Shown here: positions 1-15,000 of the stretch, piece by piece
Layout of the letters: every line of letters starts with the position of its first letter
Position numbering within the stretch: position 1 is the first letter of the stretch
NCBI GenBank assembly: GCA_030867875.1
Contig: JAOWCC010001589.1
Span: 141,643,745 to 141,707,744 of the forward strand
Source: Actinernus sp. WN-2022
Taxonomy: Eukaryota; Cnidaria; Anthozoa; Actiniaria; Actinernidae
Reading direction: 5' to 3'
Length of the DNA: 64,000 bases
The notes under the pieces: generated by a model
Seen by the model: only the letters and a program-made list of their open reading frames with translations
Told to the model about the DNA's origin: nothing
Databases searched by the model: none
Position numbers and translations under genes: made by a program

Positions 1-2
1 AG

Positions 3-98
3 GCCAATTTGCGGTCCTGCAATGCAGAGTTGAGGCAACACTTGCTCGAGGCAAAGAAGGAATTGGAGCAACAAAAGAATTCTCCACTCAGAAAGGAG
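3..98 (+). CDS. Coiled-coil gene, exon a (first visible)
   Basis: AG acceptor at 1-2 and GT donor at 99-100; 96 nt, phase 0 at both ends. It encodes 32 residues starting ANLRSCNAELRQHLLEAKK, a predicted coiled coil. The same exon recurs at 54631-54726, where the upstream pyrimidine-rich acceptor is also visible. Confidence 0.8.
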
Positions 99-3000
99 GT
101 AAAGGTGTTATTGTGTATGAGTCGCATACTCTAGTATTTATTCTTAAAAGCTGTATTTGTTTCATGGACATCTTTTTCTCACGATACCTTGAATTGCAAT
201 ATGTTTACAATAATAAGAAATATAATGAGGAAATGTAAATTAGTGCTAACCTACCCACCACCCTGCTCCCACTTTTTACCCACTTTAAATTTGAGTCGCT
301 GTCTTTCCGCACTAGACTGCTATCCGTCCCTAGGATTTCCGGTGATGCGTGACGCATTCTGTGATGCGTGACTCGTTCTGTGTTGTAATATCTTTTTCGT
401 GCTCGTAACAATCGGCGGAAATAGTAGGGACGGCTGGCAGTCTATTTCCGCACTGGAAGCTCGAATAGTCTTCTTGTACTACAGGACAAGAAGAGGCCCA
501 TTGAGGACATCACTACGGTGGCCTATAAGTGCAAAACACACGCGCCAAAGTCAAAACACACATGCGAAACCAAAAACACGAACGCAAAACACGAACGCAA
601 ACCAAAATATGAACGCTAAAGTTAAACCCCAACCTCAAACTCAAAACACCAACGCAAAACCAAAATACGATCGCTAAAGTTAAACACCAAAACTTTGGAG
701 TGTTTGATTCCACTTTTGCGCGTTTGGTTTGCATTTTAGCGTTCGTGTTTTGACTTCTGCGTTAGTGTTTTGACTTCTGCGTTCGTGTTTTGACTTCTGC
801 GTTCGTGTTTTGACTTCTGCATTCGTGTTTTGACTTCTGCGTTCGTGTTTTGACTTCTGCGTTCGGATTTTGACTTCTGCGCTTTTGTTTTGACTTTTTC
901 GTTATGTTTTTGGATTTGCGCGTTTGTTTTGCACTTATGGGCCACTGTATATTACAGCTGTCTATGCGGGCTGCCTATTTCTCAGTCTATTTCTCACATT
1001 TGTTTTCTTGCACGAAGGCATAACTTTGGCTTTACTTGCATACGTATGTTGTACGATACATTACCTTATCTTACCTTACCTCGCCCTTGCTTTACCTTAA
1101 GTTGCATTTCCTTACCATACATTATTTACCGTACCGTAGCTTACCGTGCCATACTTTAACTTTACCGTACCATACCTTACCATACCGTACCCTACTCTAC
1201 CGTACCATACTTACAATAACGGTAGCACCTTTGTGAAACAATCTCTTTTTCGAACTACAAATGTACGTCTCCTCGGATAAGGACGATAAATAAAGTTGAA
1301 CAGTAGTAGTATAGGAGGGATGGAATTAGCCCTTTTTTTGGTGCGCTATGTAATTTTTTTGGTGCGCTCTCATTAATTCAATGACGTCACGGTTCTATTG
1401 GCTTGGACTCATGAATAAAGTGGTGCGCTCATGAATAAAGTGGTGAGCTCATGAATAACGTGTGAGCTCATGAATAAAGTGGTGGGCTCATGAATAAAAA
1501 GGGGGTGAATAAATTATCTATTGTCTGGAAATTAATTTTCCTCTCCTCGGTAAAAACACAACTGTCTGTAGCATTTGTCAACAAGAAAAAAACAAGAAAA
1601 CATAAATCAGTGTAATTGTTTAGAAGGACTATCGATTAGTTATTTTTAGTTTGCTTGTTATAGGACACCGAACGGTTTGAGCCAATCAGCGCTCAGTACT
1701 TTTCCGCTGAAGCAAAACTCAGTGAGGCAGAACGACGGGTTCGGGAGAGAAGGTTTTCGACAGAGGGAAGTTTGTATTCTTCGCCTCTTAGGTTTAGATT
1801 TTCGTGTATTTATCGATGTAAACGGTTAGAAATAAAAGAAGTTGAGTTTACTACCGAGTCGGCCGAACATCTGGCGACCACGAAGGGACATAACCGCTAA
1901 AGATACGGATTTATCGTCGAGTTTATTTATCGAGTTGACAGGTCAAAAATCGCTAATTCCGAAGTCTACCACAACTTCAGTGTTTACCGGGGAAGTTGCA
2001 GTTATTAAAGTTTTCCTCTATTATTATCGAAGTCATGTCGGATTCCGAAGGGGAAACAATTACAAAGGACGACCCGCCAAAGGACAGCGAGAGCGTGGAG
2101 CAACAACAGAAAGAGCAAGAAGAAATTATTTTTAAGCTCAAACGCATGAAACGAGCGGGGAAAACAAGTGGGACAAAAATTCGGCACCATTTGGAAAAGC
2201 TGTGTTTAGAAACCGAAATCGATATTACGGCTATCGAACACGAAGTGGAGCGCTTATGGTCAGTACTAGAGGAAACGCAATCGGTCATGGACGACATATG
2301 CCTGTTTTATATACAGAGGAGTGCATTTGACAGCCAAAAAGCCACAATGAAGGAGTCGGATTTGTTGGAGTCTGAGGTCCAAAAGGCAATCGAGCGAGCC
2401 CATGAGGTCGTAAAGCTGAAGAAGAAAGCTCACAGTCTAGTCGTTAGTGGCGTGAATGAATACCGCGTGAATACCCCGCCGGAATGCAGCACAACCGCGA
2501 TGCCATTGTCTGCAAATTCCACCGGGGAAACCCAAGTAGTTCAGCCATATTCACCACCACAACAAGCAGTTCGGTCATCTCCGCCACAACAAGAAGTAGT
2601 TCAGCCATCTTCACCGACCCAGCCAGGGTCTCCACAGAGTAACACGAGTTTGGAGAATGTATACGGGAACGCGTTAATATCGTCAATTAATTACCGCCTA
2701 CAGCCGTTGAAAGTGCCTACATTTGGCGGCGATAAGACCCAATTCGAGGACTTTTGGGCTCTTTTTCAAAGTCTGGTAGATAAATCTAAAGAACCAGTAA
2801 ATCTGAAGATGGCAAGATTACGGCAGAGTTTAACCGGAGTAGCACTGGAATCGATCAGAGGCCTGGGAATCACCGCACCTGAATACGAGGAAGCGAAGGA
2901 AATTTTGACAACAAAGTTTGGTGGACGGCGGCGTCAATTGCGAGCATATATGGATCAGCTTGAGAGTACAGCTCAGATACGAAATAATGATGTTCAAGCA

Positions 3001-6000
3001 TTTGAAAAGTTCGCTGATCTGGTACGGATCACTGTTGTTAAATTACAGGCTGAGGGTCGTGATGGAGAACTTGGGGAAGGAACCCTGCACAGTTTGTTAG
3101 TTAAAAAGCTTGCGGATGGCCAGGTAGAGAGTTACAGCCGATGGTTGGGAGAGCATAGTCGTGTACGATCAGTTCTGAGTTTAAAGGACTGGCTTAAGGA
3201 GGAAGTTAGGATTAAAGTGGAAGCAGTGGAGATGTCACATGGGCTTGAGTCCAAATCTAAGGGAGATGGAACTATGCCAAAACTGAGAAGCAGTGATAGG
3301 TATAAGTCACGGTCGTTTTTCACTGGTTCAGATGAGCAGAATAGAGAAGTAACAGGCTGGGAGAGTGCAACTGGGAAACAGCCGTTCAAGCAAAAGTCAC
3401 CTTGCATCTACTGTACTGGAACCAATCATGGAGTGTGGAGGTGCAGGCAATTTCAGGAAAAAAGCATTGATGAGCGATGGAAAATTGCAAAGGAGAAGCG
3501 ATTGTGTTTCCGTTGTCTAGCTAATGATCATCAGGGAAGAGACTGTAGGCGAGCGCAGAAATGTGAGATAGATGGATGCCAACGGAACCATCACCGCCTA
3601 CTGCATGAGGCAGTGAGTAAACCACCACAGCCGGCCAAAAGTGTCGAAGCAGCAAACTATAACGCCCTGGTTTCCACACGGGAGGGGGTTGAAGGCCCGG
3701 TCGAAACCTATTCTCTTAGCACCATCCCTGTGTGGTTAAAGGCTAATGGAAAGAAAGTAAAAGTCAATGCTATTTTAGATGATGCCTCAAATGAATCATT
3801 TCTAAATGAAGAGGTTGCAGGTTTGCTGGGTTTGAAAGAACCTTACCACCCGGTTAAGGTTCACGTTCTCAACGACTCGGTTGAGACTTTTCAATCTATG
3901 CCAGTCAAAGTTATGATTGAAAGTGATGATGGTCAATTTAGCAAGGAGATAAGTGTGAAGACCTGCCCTCGAAATGTCACTGGGGCATATCAAGTTGAGG
4001 ATTGGAGAGAGAACCAAAGCGAATGGCCCCATCTGGTGGAATGTGATTTCCCCAAACCAGCCAAGGATGGGCTTGTAGATTTGTTGATTGGTGTGGACAA
4101 TACCGATCTGCATTATTCGAGGGTTGACATCCGTGGTCAGTCTGGTGGTCCGGTTGCGCGGCTTGGTCCACTTGGATGGACCTGTATTGGTGCTCCTGAT
4201 GGCAGAGAAGCATCTGGGACTCGGTCACACGTCATCCGAACGTTGTTCACTAGGGATTCAGTGCAAAGTTGCAGCACCAGTGCTGGTGTTTGTTGTGAGC
4301 TGGATCAAACTCTTAAGAGATTCTGGGAAATCGAGAGCTGTGGAACTGAAACCGATGCTGTCAAAGTGTTCACTGAGGAAGAGAAAATCGCTCTGAAGAA
4401 AGTTGGAGATTCTCTGCAATATGTTGATGACAGATACGAGATAGCTGTGCCATGGAAGGATAACAGACCGAAGCTACCAAATAATCGCAATATGGCCATT
4501 TCCCGCCTCAGTAGCACTGAGAAACACTTGAAGAAGGATGGAGTCTTAGAAAAAGAGTATCAAGAGATCATAGAAGCCTATGTTAAAAAAGGGTACTTGC
4601 GCAAAGTCTCCACAACCGAAAAAGCATCTGATGCATGGTACCTACCGCACTTCCCAGTCGTCAGGATGAACAAGTCCACAACAAAAGTGCGAATAGTTTT
4701 TGACTGTTCAGCACAGTATGAGGGAGTGTCATTAAATAGTGTTATTCATGCAGGTCCAAAGTTACAGAAAGAGCTGTTTGACGTGCTAGTGCGTTTCCGA
4801 CGCAATCCTGTTGCTGTAGTTTGCGACATCAAGGAGATGTATCTTCAGATCCAGATTAGAGAAGAGGACCGTCCGTATTTTCGTTTCCTATGGCGAGATC
4901 TCGAGACCAACCGTGATCCAGATGAGTACGAATTCAGTAGGGTGGTCTTTGGAAAGAACTCTGCTCCAATGGAATCCCAGTTTGTCGCCCAGGAGAATGC
5001 ACGAAGGCATCAAGACAGCTATCCGTTGGCTGCTGAAACGGTACTCAAGTCAACATACATGGATGACTCGATCGACAGTGTAGAAGATGAGGAAACAGGA
5101 ATTGAGCTCTACAACCAATTGAAGGCTCTTTGGGGAAAAGCTGGCATGCAGGCAAGGAAATGGGTCTCAAATTCACCTAAGGTGATTGCGGTAACACCTG
5201 AGGAAGACCGTGCCACCGAGATCATGATTAATGATGGCCAAGATCCAGTTGTTAAGACTTTGGGGATATCATGGAACAGTACCGAGGACATGTTCTCGAT
5301 TTCCACTTCACCGCCATCCCCTGGGTTACAGATAACCAAACGGAATGTACTTAGAAAGATTGCCACAATATTTGATCCTCTCGGTCTTATAAGCCCATTT
5401 GTCATTATAGCTAAGATTCTGCTTCAAGAACTGTGGACAAGGGGCTATGACTGGGATGACGAAATACAGGATGAGATTGCCAACAGAATCGTGGGTTGGT
5501 TCGAGCAACTGCACAGTCTGAAGGAGGTAAAAATCCCTCGCTGCCTACGAAGTGCTCAAGCTGTCAAGTCTAAGGAGATAGTAACCTTTGTTGATGCTTC
5601 TCAGCAAGCATATGGTGTTGTTGTCTACCTTCGATGTGAATACGAAGATGAGTCTGTCACAAGCAGAATGATCGCATCAAAGAGTAAAGTGGCACCATTG
5701 ATACCAGTAACAGTACCAAGGCTGGAGTTGATGGGTGCTGTCTTAGGCTTGCGGTTGACACAGTCACTGTTGAGAGTTCTGGATATACCGATGCAGGATG
5801 TGATTTTCTACTCTGACAGCACTGATGTCTTATGGTGGATTCGTGGTCGAGGAAAGGACTTCCGGCCGTTTGTGGCAAATCGAATTGGGGAGATACAGAT
5901 GTTTACGGAGCCGTCACAGTGGCAACACGTCCCTACCGACCAGAACCCAGCAGACATGTGCACAAGAGGAGTCGGCTCTTCTGAGCTAATCGCATGCACT

Positions 6001-9000
6001 CTGTGGTGGAATGGCCCCGAGTGGTTGGCCAAGGAGAGCAGTGAATGGCCAAAGATGAAAATGGTAAACCGTCCTAGAGAGATGCCCGAGGTGCGCACAT
6101 CGAAGAGGACAGAGGAAGTAATTGGAACTCTCATGACATATCACTCAAGATCAGTTGTTCCAAAGCAGAAGAGTAGGAAAGAGCCGGCGTGTGAAGAATG
6201 GGGACTTGAGCCGAGACGTTTCTCAAGCTGGACACGCCTAGTTCGTATTCAGGCAAGAGTCAGACGAGTGTTGTACAACATGAAAAGTAAGACTGAAAAG
6301 CAGATTAGCATAGAGTTGCTGCCAGACGAAATCAAGGAAGCTGAAGAAGAGATAGTGCGCTTGGCTCAATGTCAAGCCTTCCAAGAGGAGTACTTGGCTT
6401 TAAGCTCTGGAAAGCCAATTCCAAAGAAGAGCCAGTTAATTAAGTTGTGTCCTCGTCTGGACGAAGATGGTGTGATTCGTTCTGATGGCCGACTGCGGTT
6501 TGCTGAATGTTTGCCCTATGATGTACGATTTCCCATCATACTACCGCGAGGTCACTGGGTCACAAAGCTGGTAGTGAAGTACTACCATGAACTGGCAAAC
6601 CATTCCGCGGGTACAAATTTCATCTTGTCCCAAACCAGCGAGAGATATTGGATTGTTGCCGCACGAGAAGAAATACGAGAATGGGAGAACGAGTGTAACG
6701 AGTGCAAGAGAAGGAAGAATAAGAATGCCAATCAGATAATGGCTCCTCTACCAAAGGTCAGACTTCGGTTCACCTACCGGGCTTTCGATCAGACGGCAGT
6801 GGATTACGCTGGACCATTTACCACTGTTCAAGGGCGAGGCATACGAAGGCATAAGAGATGGCTGTGTCTGTTTACGTGTTTGGCAACGCGTGCCGTTCAT
6901 TTGGAGATGGCATGGGGACTTGATACAGATAGTTTCTTGAATGCTTTTGCCCGTTTCACCAGCAGAAGAGGTGTTCCCAAAGAAATGGTGAGTGATTGTG
7001 GAACCAACTTTGTGGGTGCAGTTAACGAACTAAAGCAGTTGGTCAGTCAATTGGATGAAGAGACAATTCAGCGATCAACAACCTACAAGGGAGTGAAGTG
7101 GAACTTCAATCCTCCAGGAGCGCCTCACTTCGGTGGTGCGCATGAGATAATGGTTAAAGCTGCCAAAAAAGCCATCTATGCAGTCTTAGGCAGCAGTGAT
7201 GTGACAGATGAGGAGCTTATCACCGTCTTTAGTGGAGCTGAGAGTCTTCTTAACTCGCGTCCATTAACTTACCAGTCTGCGGATCCAAGGGATGACGTAC
7301 CGTTAACACCAAACCACTTCCTTTACGGGCAGATGGGTGGGCAATTTGCCCCAGCGAACGTAGACACTACGGAGTTCAATCCACGTAAACATTGGAGAAA
7401 GGTACAGGAGCTGATCTCACGAGTATGGACGAGATGGATGAGAGAATATCTACCGATGCTGAACACTAGACCTAAGTGGAATGAAGTGACGAAAGACATG
7501 AAGGAAGGTGATGTTGTGCTTGCGCTGGAGCCCAATCTTCCAAGAGGGCGCTGGCCCTTGGGGCGAATTGTGGAGACCTATCCTGGTAGGGACGGTCACA
7601 CCAGAGTGGCAAAGGTCCAGTGCGGGACCAAGACTGTCATTAGGCCTATCCATAAGTTAGTTCCGCTACAGAGCGACAACACAGTGTAACTATAGATTGC
7701 TTAGGTCACACAGTTGGATTATGTAACCCCCCAGTGCGGGGAGGGGGAATGTTTAGAAGGACTATCGATTAGTTATTTTTAGTTTGCTTGTTATAGGACA
7801 CCGAACGGTTTGAGCCAATCAGCGCTCAGTACTTTTCCGCTGAAGCAAAACTAAGTGAGGCAGAACGACGGGTTCGGGAGAGAAGGTTTTCGACAGAGGG
7901 AAGTTTGTATTCTTCGCCTCTTAGGTTTAGATTTTCGTGTATTTATCGATGTAAACGGTTAGAAATAAAAGAAGTTGAGTTTACTACCGAGTCGGCCGAA
8001 CAGTAATCTTGTAACACGGTACATTATATCAACCCAAGAACTGAGAAATAAGAAAGTTATCAACTCCGCGAGGATAAGGAAAACGAACTGTTTTTGAGAT
8101 TGAATACACTTTGTTTAATTTATCTGGTGGTTTGTTTTTATTCGTATGGTAATTATAGATCAGTTTTAGAGAAGAATTTGCATCACAAGAGTTTTCCTCA
8201 AAACAATAGGACTATTGTTTCTATCAAAATGTACTCATGGCCTTCAGTTATCGTTAATCCCTAAGGACAATAGCAAAGTTGCTCTTATGAGTCATAGTTG
8301 ATTTACTGTAAAGGTTTATAAATATACTGCGCTGTATTCCTCCTCAATTCCCTCCTCACTAATTATCTATTCCTCCTCAAATTCAATGGATAATAGGATT
8401 GTGACATCTGTATTCCTAGATAATGAGAAACCACTTCATTTAATGAGATTCCACTTCAATTTCCAGACAATAGATAATTTATTCACCCCCTTTTTATTCA
8501 TGAGCCCACCACTTTATTCATGAGCTCACCACGTTATTCATGAGCTCACCACTTTATTCATGAGCGCACCACTTTATTCATGAGTCCAAGACAATAGAAC
8601 CGTGACGTCATTGAATTAATGAGAGCGCACCAAAAAATTAACATAACGCACCAAAAAAAGGGCTAATTCCATCCCTCCTATACGACTAACAGTCTTTCAA
8701 GACAGTCACTGGTTACCAACGTAAAATAAGGTTGCTTTATTTTGACCTTAATTTATTACCATCAAGTACACAGTTGATCACAAACGTACCTAATTAATTC
8801 GAGGACTAATCCGTCATTGTTTTTATCTCCAGCAATCTAATTCTGCTGATCTTAGCCAGCAGCAGATCAGTTTTTTCAAGAAAGCACTAAAGAGCAAGGT
8901 AGGAGTTTATCTATCTTCTCCCGCATCGGGGCATGAAATGAATGAGGTGCATAGAATTGGTATTCATGAAGAGGAGTCTTTTCCTGAATATGACCTTAGC

Positions 9001-12000
9001 TGTGTCTCATGCCCATAATTCTTGGGTTGCACATGACGTCACGGCGGCCATGTTGTAGGAACATTAACAAAAGATACCTCATTAGTGTCTTTTGTTCCGT
9101 CCTTCAACATGGCTGCCGCGTCTTTGTCTTTTGAATCTCCAGGGATCGATTGCAACCCAAGAATAGGAGCCTACATTAATGATGTGCTAGTCACCTTTTG
9201 TTGTTCATCTGATATTCTCGTCTTCCACATGCTTTTCTTCTTCTCTCTTCTCTCACAATATCGTCTTCATCATATTTTCGTTCTAGTACGAAATTGCTCT
9301 GCCATATCGATGAAAATCTACTCTAATTCCGAGCGTGTGAAAATTATACAAAGAAAACAAGTCGGTACAAGTTAACCGTAAGACCCCCGTGGGACGAAGT
9401 GACGTAAAAAAACGTCACAGGAATTAATGTTAACAAGATGGCGGCTCCCAGGTCTTCGCGGGGCCAACTTTGAGGGGCTCGTTCTCAACTCTGAAAAAGT
9501 TTTATCAAATTTTAATACATTTTCTGAACAAAGTACATCTGAAAGATGCTTTTGAGCCCAAATGTGTTTTTCACTCGGGTATCCCTTTAAATGGTGCGTT
9601 CTTGTGCATATTTGGTGCGTTCTTGTGCATATTTGGTGCATTTGATTACCTATACAAATCAGTGGCAATGGTCGTGAGTACACTGCATGCGAAATGTCGC
9701 GTGCGACAGTGGTAAGCCGAAATCTTATGTAAATCAGCATTTAGGAGTTATTAAACCATTGGTCCATTAGAAGAACATGAAGGTACAGTCGATGCCAAAA
9801 AGGTTGTCCAGCAGAACATAATATAATACTTTAATATCCATTGTTTTGGCCTATTGTTTTGGTCTAGATAATAGCCCAAAACAATGGATATTATAGTATT
9901 ATATTATGTTCTGCTGGACAACCTTTTTGGCATCGACTGTATGTGCCTTAAATTGGGTAGCACATTGCTCTGAGCTGATTATTTTCAGTTGCCAGTTGAT
10001 GGCGCGTTTCTTTCTCTTCGCTGTGATGAAACATGCCTTGTTAGCGAATCAGAGAGCGCGTTTCATCGTGGCTATTTGTTAACCGAGTTGAACAGATTTG
10101 TTTTGTTTTCATTGCAGGACGACGAGATAGCACGCCTGAAGAGGTGAGTAAAATAAACAAAAAATTAACACGTTATTTACGTGCCTAGTACTAGTCTTCT
10201 AGCTGAGTTCGAGTCTACCGAACGCCGTGCCGAGTCTACTAATCCGGGACAGGAATTCCTCGGTTGAGCCAGTTCCTTGCCTAAACCTAATAGCTTAGCA
10301 CGTAAAACGTATGGCTGAAGATCATAGTCGTGATGTGTAAGTCTACAACTTAAGTGGGTAAAGGAACAACAAGAAAATGAAGCCGCGGCTACGTCAAATG
10401 GTTTATTTTGCGTCCAAGATACAGAAAGCCGTTACCGGGTCTCCTAACCCATGCGGGGCTTATAGTTGAGTATTAGGACGAACTCCAGAATTGGAATTTA
10501 GGTTGGTTTCGTGAAACTTGATTTGCTAAACAATCGTACAAATTAAAGTAAGGAGTTGCACTTTTGGGGGTAATGACTCCCGATAGTTCGGCTACGTAAC
10601 CACCTTAAAGGGAGAAGTTCAGTTTCAGACTCGTTACCTGATACGGCTTTTATTCTAAAAAAAAAAACGTAAAAAAAAGTCACCGAAAAGTAGGGATTTT
10701 ATGATCAGATTTTAGCCCCAAATGAACACGTTTTTAATACAAAAAGGGCTAAAAAGCGCGTTTTACGACTGCTAAACAGTGTTACTTGGGAGAGGAAGTC
10801 AAGTACTCTTGGTACAAAACAGCTTGACTATTTAACGACAACAACAACAATCTGTAGACTGGTGACCTGCTGGAATTCCGAGTTATGCTGCTCCCTAGCA
10901 TCCCCACTTGCTTAACTAAATTCATTTGAAACTGTCTGATTCTCCCTAGTAACAGCGGAGAGAGCTGTAATCACAAAACATAACAATGGTACTTCCAGTT
11001 CAATGTCGTAAGCTGCGTCAGTTTTTAACAAGCTCATGCTATTTTTCCTTCTCTCAGACAACTCCAGGAGGAGACAAATCGAGGCACTGCCCATGTCAAG
11101 TCCGAGCGAGTTGTAAGTTAAGGGCTCTTTATTGATCTAGAAATGCTTGTCTTGTGTCCGTCTTAGGCCCGATTCAAACGTCGAACTCTTCGTGCGCCGA
11201 ACGCAATTGAAAGAGAAGATAATTAGGCGGCTTCTTTTGATATAATTAGTTTCGGCGCATAAAAAGTTCGACGTTTGAATCGGGGCTTAGACTCACCTTA
11301 GATCTTAGAAGATGCAGGTGTGTGGTACATGGAGCAAGCGGTCCCGAGTTCGATTTTTCCGCGGACCCGCGGACCGCGGACCGGGAAATCGCGGGTTCAA
11401 ACCCCGTCCGGACCAACACATGGAGCAAGCGGTCCCGAGTTCGATTTTTACGCGGGCCGGCATATCTGTACAGACTCTTCTTCGGTAATCCGAGTAGTGG
11501 TATAGCTTTGAATCCCCTTAATAGGGAGATCGCGGGTTCAAACCCCGGCCGGACCAACACTCGGGGTCTTAAAAAAACTGAGTAGAAGGTGCTGCCTTTA
11601 CATAATCCAACAGTAAACGGTTAGAGCTTCACGTCTTCTCGTATAAGGACGTAAATCGTAGGACTAGTGTCCCCAATTAGCTGCAAAGCTAAATACATTG
11701 ACACTTAAATATAGTCACTTACTTACTTACTTAGACGTGGAAAGGGGCAAAGCTAGTTTATTGTCGGCCTCCTGGGAGAATACTCTGAAGGAGTTACACC
11801 AGAGTAGGTTCAGTTCTGACTACTTTGTAGGGACGTTTTTTTTAACCAATGCTATTTTCCTATCTAGACCTACCAAAGGACGATCGAACGTTTGGAAAAG
11901 GAGCTCAAGGAAACCCAACAATTGGTAAGACACCTGAGGTTTATATCACGTATTAACAGAAAACTATTTTAACGCTACTCGTTACACTATCCTCGCAAAA

Positions 12001-15000
12001 TGTGTTAATGCCAAAGATAAGCTTTTCGCTTTACTAGAATTCAAGTAGTAGTAGTAAAAGTACGTTAATGAACCGCCAGTTCAAAGGACACTGTCAACCC
12101 CCAAATGATAAACTTTCTCGTGACGAAAGACAAAAATAACTGCTCAGATTAGCAGAGTATGCTGTCCAGGTAGACTGGAGAAAATATGAGACAATTTTGA
12201 TGAAGGATGGCAAAGATTCGAGTGGATGAAAAAATACTGCTTTTAAATACAATTTAGAGCAACTTGAAATCGCTGTAACCGAAGTATGGGGCTTATACCC
12301 GAACGGAAGACTGATGGGCTGTAACAAGGGGAACTTTGGTATTTCTTTTCTCGTTCTTAGATCCCTTCTTCTAGTCCTATCGTAAACGGCCATTCCTCGC
12401 CACTGGACAACACAAACACAAGTGGCCTGGGTACCAGTCTAAGCTCTACTACTGCTAGCCCGAGGCCTGGTGAAGACTCCTCCACAGCGAGGCTCTTACG
12501 TCACTTGCAAGGGAGGGTAAAACAGCTGCGCGCGCAGAACGAAAGTCTGAGGAGTGACTCGCTCAATGACAGCCAAACCAGTGTTTGTAGCACTGCAGAC
12601 TCGGTGAGTTATATAAGAATATTGTTTAGGTTTAAACGAATATATAGCTCTACTCTACAAGGTGTCCATACTGTACCATGGGTACCAGATGTTTATTATC
12701 TATCTCTCTATCTCTCTATCTCTTTCTCCGCTTTCTCTTTCTCTCTCCGAAATGAAGCGATGAGAAAAGAAATAACTCTTGTCGCACAACCTAGGTTTCT
12801 GACCCATGGTTAATGGCACTTGACATCCTTGGCCAATTCCTTCAAGTATGTTTTCTCGACTTCTCAAAAGCTTTAGACCGAATTAATTATAGTCTCTTGG
12901 TACTAAACACCTTGATGTTGGGGTCAGGAGATCCCTAATCCCTGGATTTGTAATTTTGTGGATTTGTAATTTTCTGTATAACCGTAAACAGTCCGTCAAA
13001 CTTGGCGCTGCTGTGTCTCAATAGGCCTCTACTCATGCAGGCGTTCTACAGAAACTAAACTTGGGCCAATCGTTTTCCTGATTATGCACCAGTCAAAGTA
13101 AACCTAACTTAGAAACCAAGCCTTCTTTAAAAATTGGCGACCAAACAATAAAGAAAGTCACTAACAGCAAAACAGAGCATCTGAAGGAAAGCGATAATTG
13201 TGCAATAAAAAGCATAGGGGCATTCGTGTCCCAAGATATACTAATAAATAATTTACTTCTTCAGACACATGGATTATTGCTGTGAAGTCTAGGACTCCCT
13301 TGGTAACTGGGTCTTATCCGACAGACTACAAAAAAATAATAACAGGCTGCGAGACTAACTCTCAGAACCGGTCACAATACCAGCTCTGACCTAGTCCTGG
13401 AAAAAAACTAGACGAGAGGAGAGCTGTGCGCAAATTATTTGTTATGCATAAAGTTAAATATAGTCATGCTCCAATGAGTCTAACAGAATTATTTACGACA
13501 GTTGGGAACTCAACCAACTATAATCTGAGAGGAGCAAGTACATTTCATATCCCTCAACCTAATACGGAATCTAGGAAAAAAGCTTCAGCTATAATGAATG
13601 AAGCAAAAGCATGGAATAATCTCCCAGAAAAAATACGTCAAACAGTCCCTGGTAACACGGCCTCTATGAAAATCAGTTTAAGGCTGTTAGAATATTTCCG
13701 TGTATAAATAAAGTATGCCATGATGTAACTCAAAACTGCCTAAAAACACGCGAACTCAAATGGGACTCGTATTGAAATGCATTACAAACTTCTTCACCGA
13801 CGGCCCAACGCAATGGAGAACGACCTAGCCGTCGACCTAACATAAACCACCCATTAGCTATACCCACAAATACACCAAAAAGTTATAGACATGAATGGTT
13901 TTCTATAATTTATAATCAATCAATCTCTAGTTATGTTTGATTTCCATTCCTTCTACGTTGTTCTCCACAAAATATATCCAACCTTACTTTCCTGGAAAGA
14001 CTTATCTTCAGTGACAACTAAGCTCCATCCACTTGCAGATTTATCCCATTTTTTAAGAGAACACCGTAGATTGTGATAGTATTATCATGCTCATTGTAAC
14101 TTAGTACTGTTTTTTTTCCTCACAAATGGTTGTATATGACATCTTCATCATATCTTCGTCAAACCTAGAGATGTCAAAATTTTCTAATTAATGATAATTT
14201 GTAAACAACAATAACACTACACCAGTAACAAGAAACACCAAAAAAACACCATTAACACATCACACACAAAAACTAACCACAAAACTATCCTAATACTACC
14301 AACATTAAATTTTACAAAGCCAACATAAACCCTTAAAAATCATTACACACCACCAATATCGTCATTGAAACATCACATAACATATAAATAATGTTAACCA
14401 TCCTCTCTTATAACTCTCTAACTAAATAACTTTCATATAAGTTATCCATAATACTTACTCATATAATGTATACCTAGTTAACACCATCACTCCACATATC
14501 ATATACACTTATAATTACATACATGTATAATACCTTCACTCATATAACTTAGACTTAGTTAACACCTTCACTCATAATCCTTCTATTATTCATCATAATA
14601 ACTATACTTTTTAACAACTTCACTGATACTAAATAAGTTAAAAAAATAAGTAAGAATTTGGTGGTGCTTGCTTGTACAAGTACATTAACACTCGAATTAC
14701 CCTATAGATCCTTTGCATGTGACGTCATCAAAATGCTAAAATCTAAACTATGAGATATATGAAGCTGTTCTTTTAATATGATTTATATATCGGTATTCTC
14801 AGTATTCTCCGTAAAATTTACGTCGATACGGTGATTTGTTTTTGAGTTACAGTACTTTGAATTTTGTGACAGCCAGGTCAGCGTGTTTCCTAAATGTCAA
14901 GGAAATCCATATATTTCGGCCAATTTCAAATTTTAGACTTGATAAACCTTTAAAAGTGATATCTAAAGTGTTTTGAAGTGAATGCTAATCATATTGATGG

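Larger units (their letters stand above)
1617..8002 (+). mobile_element. Full-length BEL/Pao LTR retrotransposon, copy 1
   Basis: 6386-bp element with 253-bp LTRs (1617-1869, 7750-8002; TG...CA), 5-bp target-site duplication GTAAT (1612-1616 and 8003-8007), a primer-binding site, a polypurine tract and one long gag-pol frame (2035-7689). The LTRs differ at one position (1720 C versus 7853 A), which indicates a fairly recent insertion. It lies in the sense orientation in an intron of the coiled-coil gene, inside the foldback element. No envelope frame follows pol. Confidence 0.95.
1310..8682. mobile_element. Foldback/MITE with 223-bp arms, split by a BEL insertion
   Basis: Left arm 1310-1532 (starts TATAGGAGGGATGGAATTAG) and right arm 8461-8682 are near-perfect inverted repeats. 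Both carry four or five subterminal repeats of a CTCATGAATAAAGTGGTG unit. The outer TA is compatible with a TA target site. Removing the BEL element (and one 5-bp TSD) leaves a foldback element of about 1 kb with no coding sequence, so the retrotransposon landed inside an older non-autonomous DNA element. Confidence 0.8.
1..9372. repeat. Left copy of a 9.4-kb near-identical direct duplication
   Basis: Every base compared here matches 54629-64000 at a constant offset of 54628, including unique intron, two exons, MITEs and the whole BEL element. Only two substitutions were found (3335 A versus G, 7072 C versus T). The copy is cut off by the window start, so its true left end is not visible. Confidence 0.97.

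Noticed and set aside
513..945. Small proteins in the 516-947 MITE
   Set aside because: Mirror-image frames on both strands from inverted tandem repeats; no conserved protein features.
1996..2034. Upstream start for the BEL polyprotein
   Set aside because: The frame is open from 1996 but that codon is TTG; the first ATG is at 2035, so the longer form is not used.
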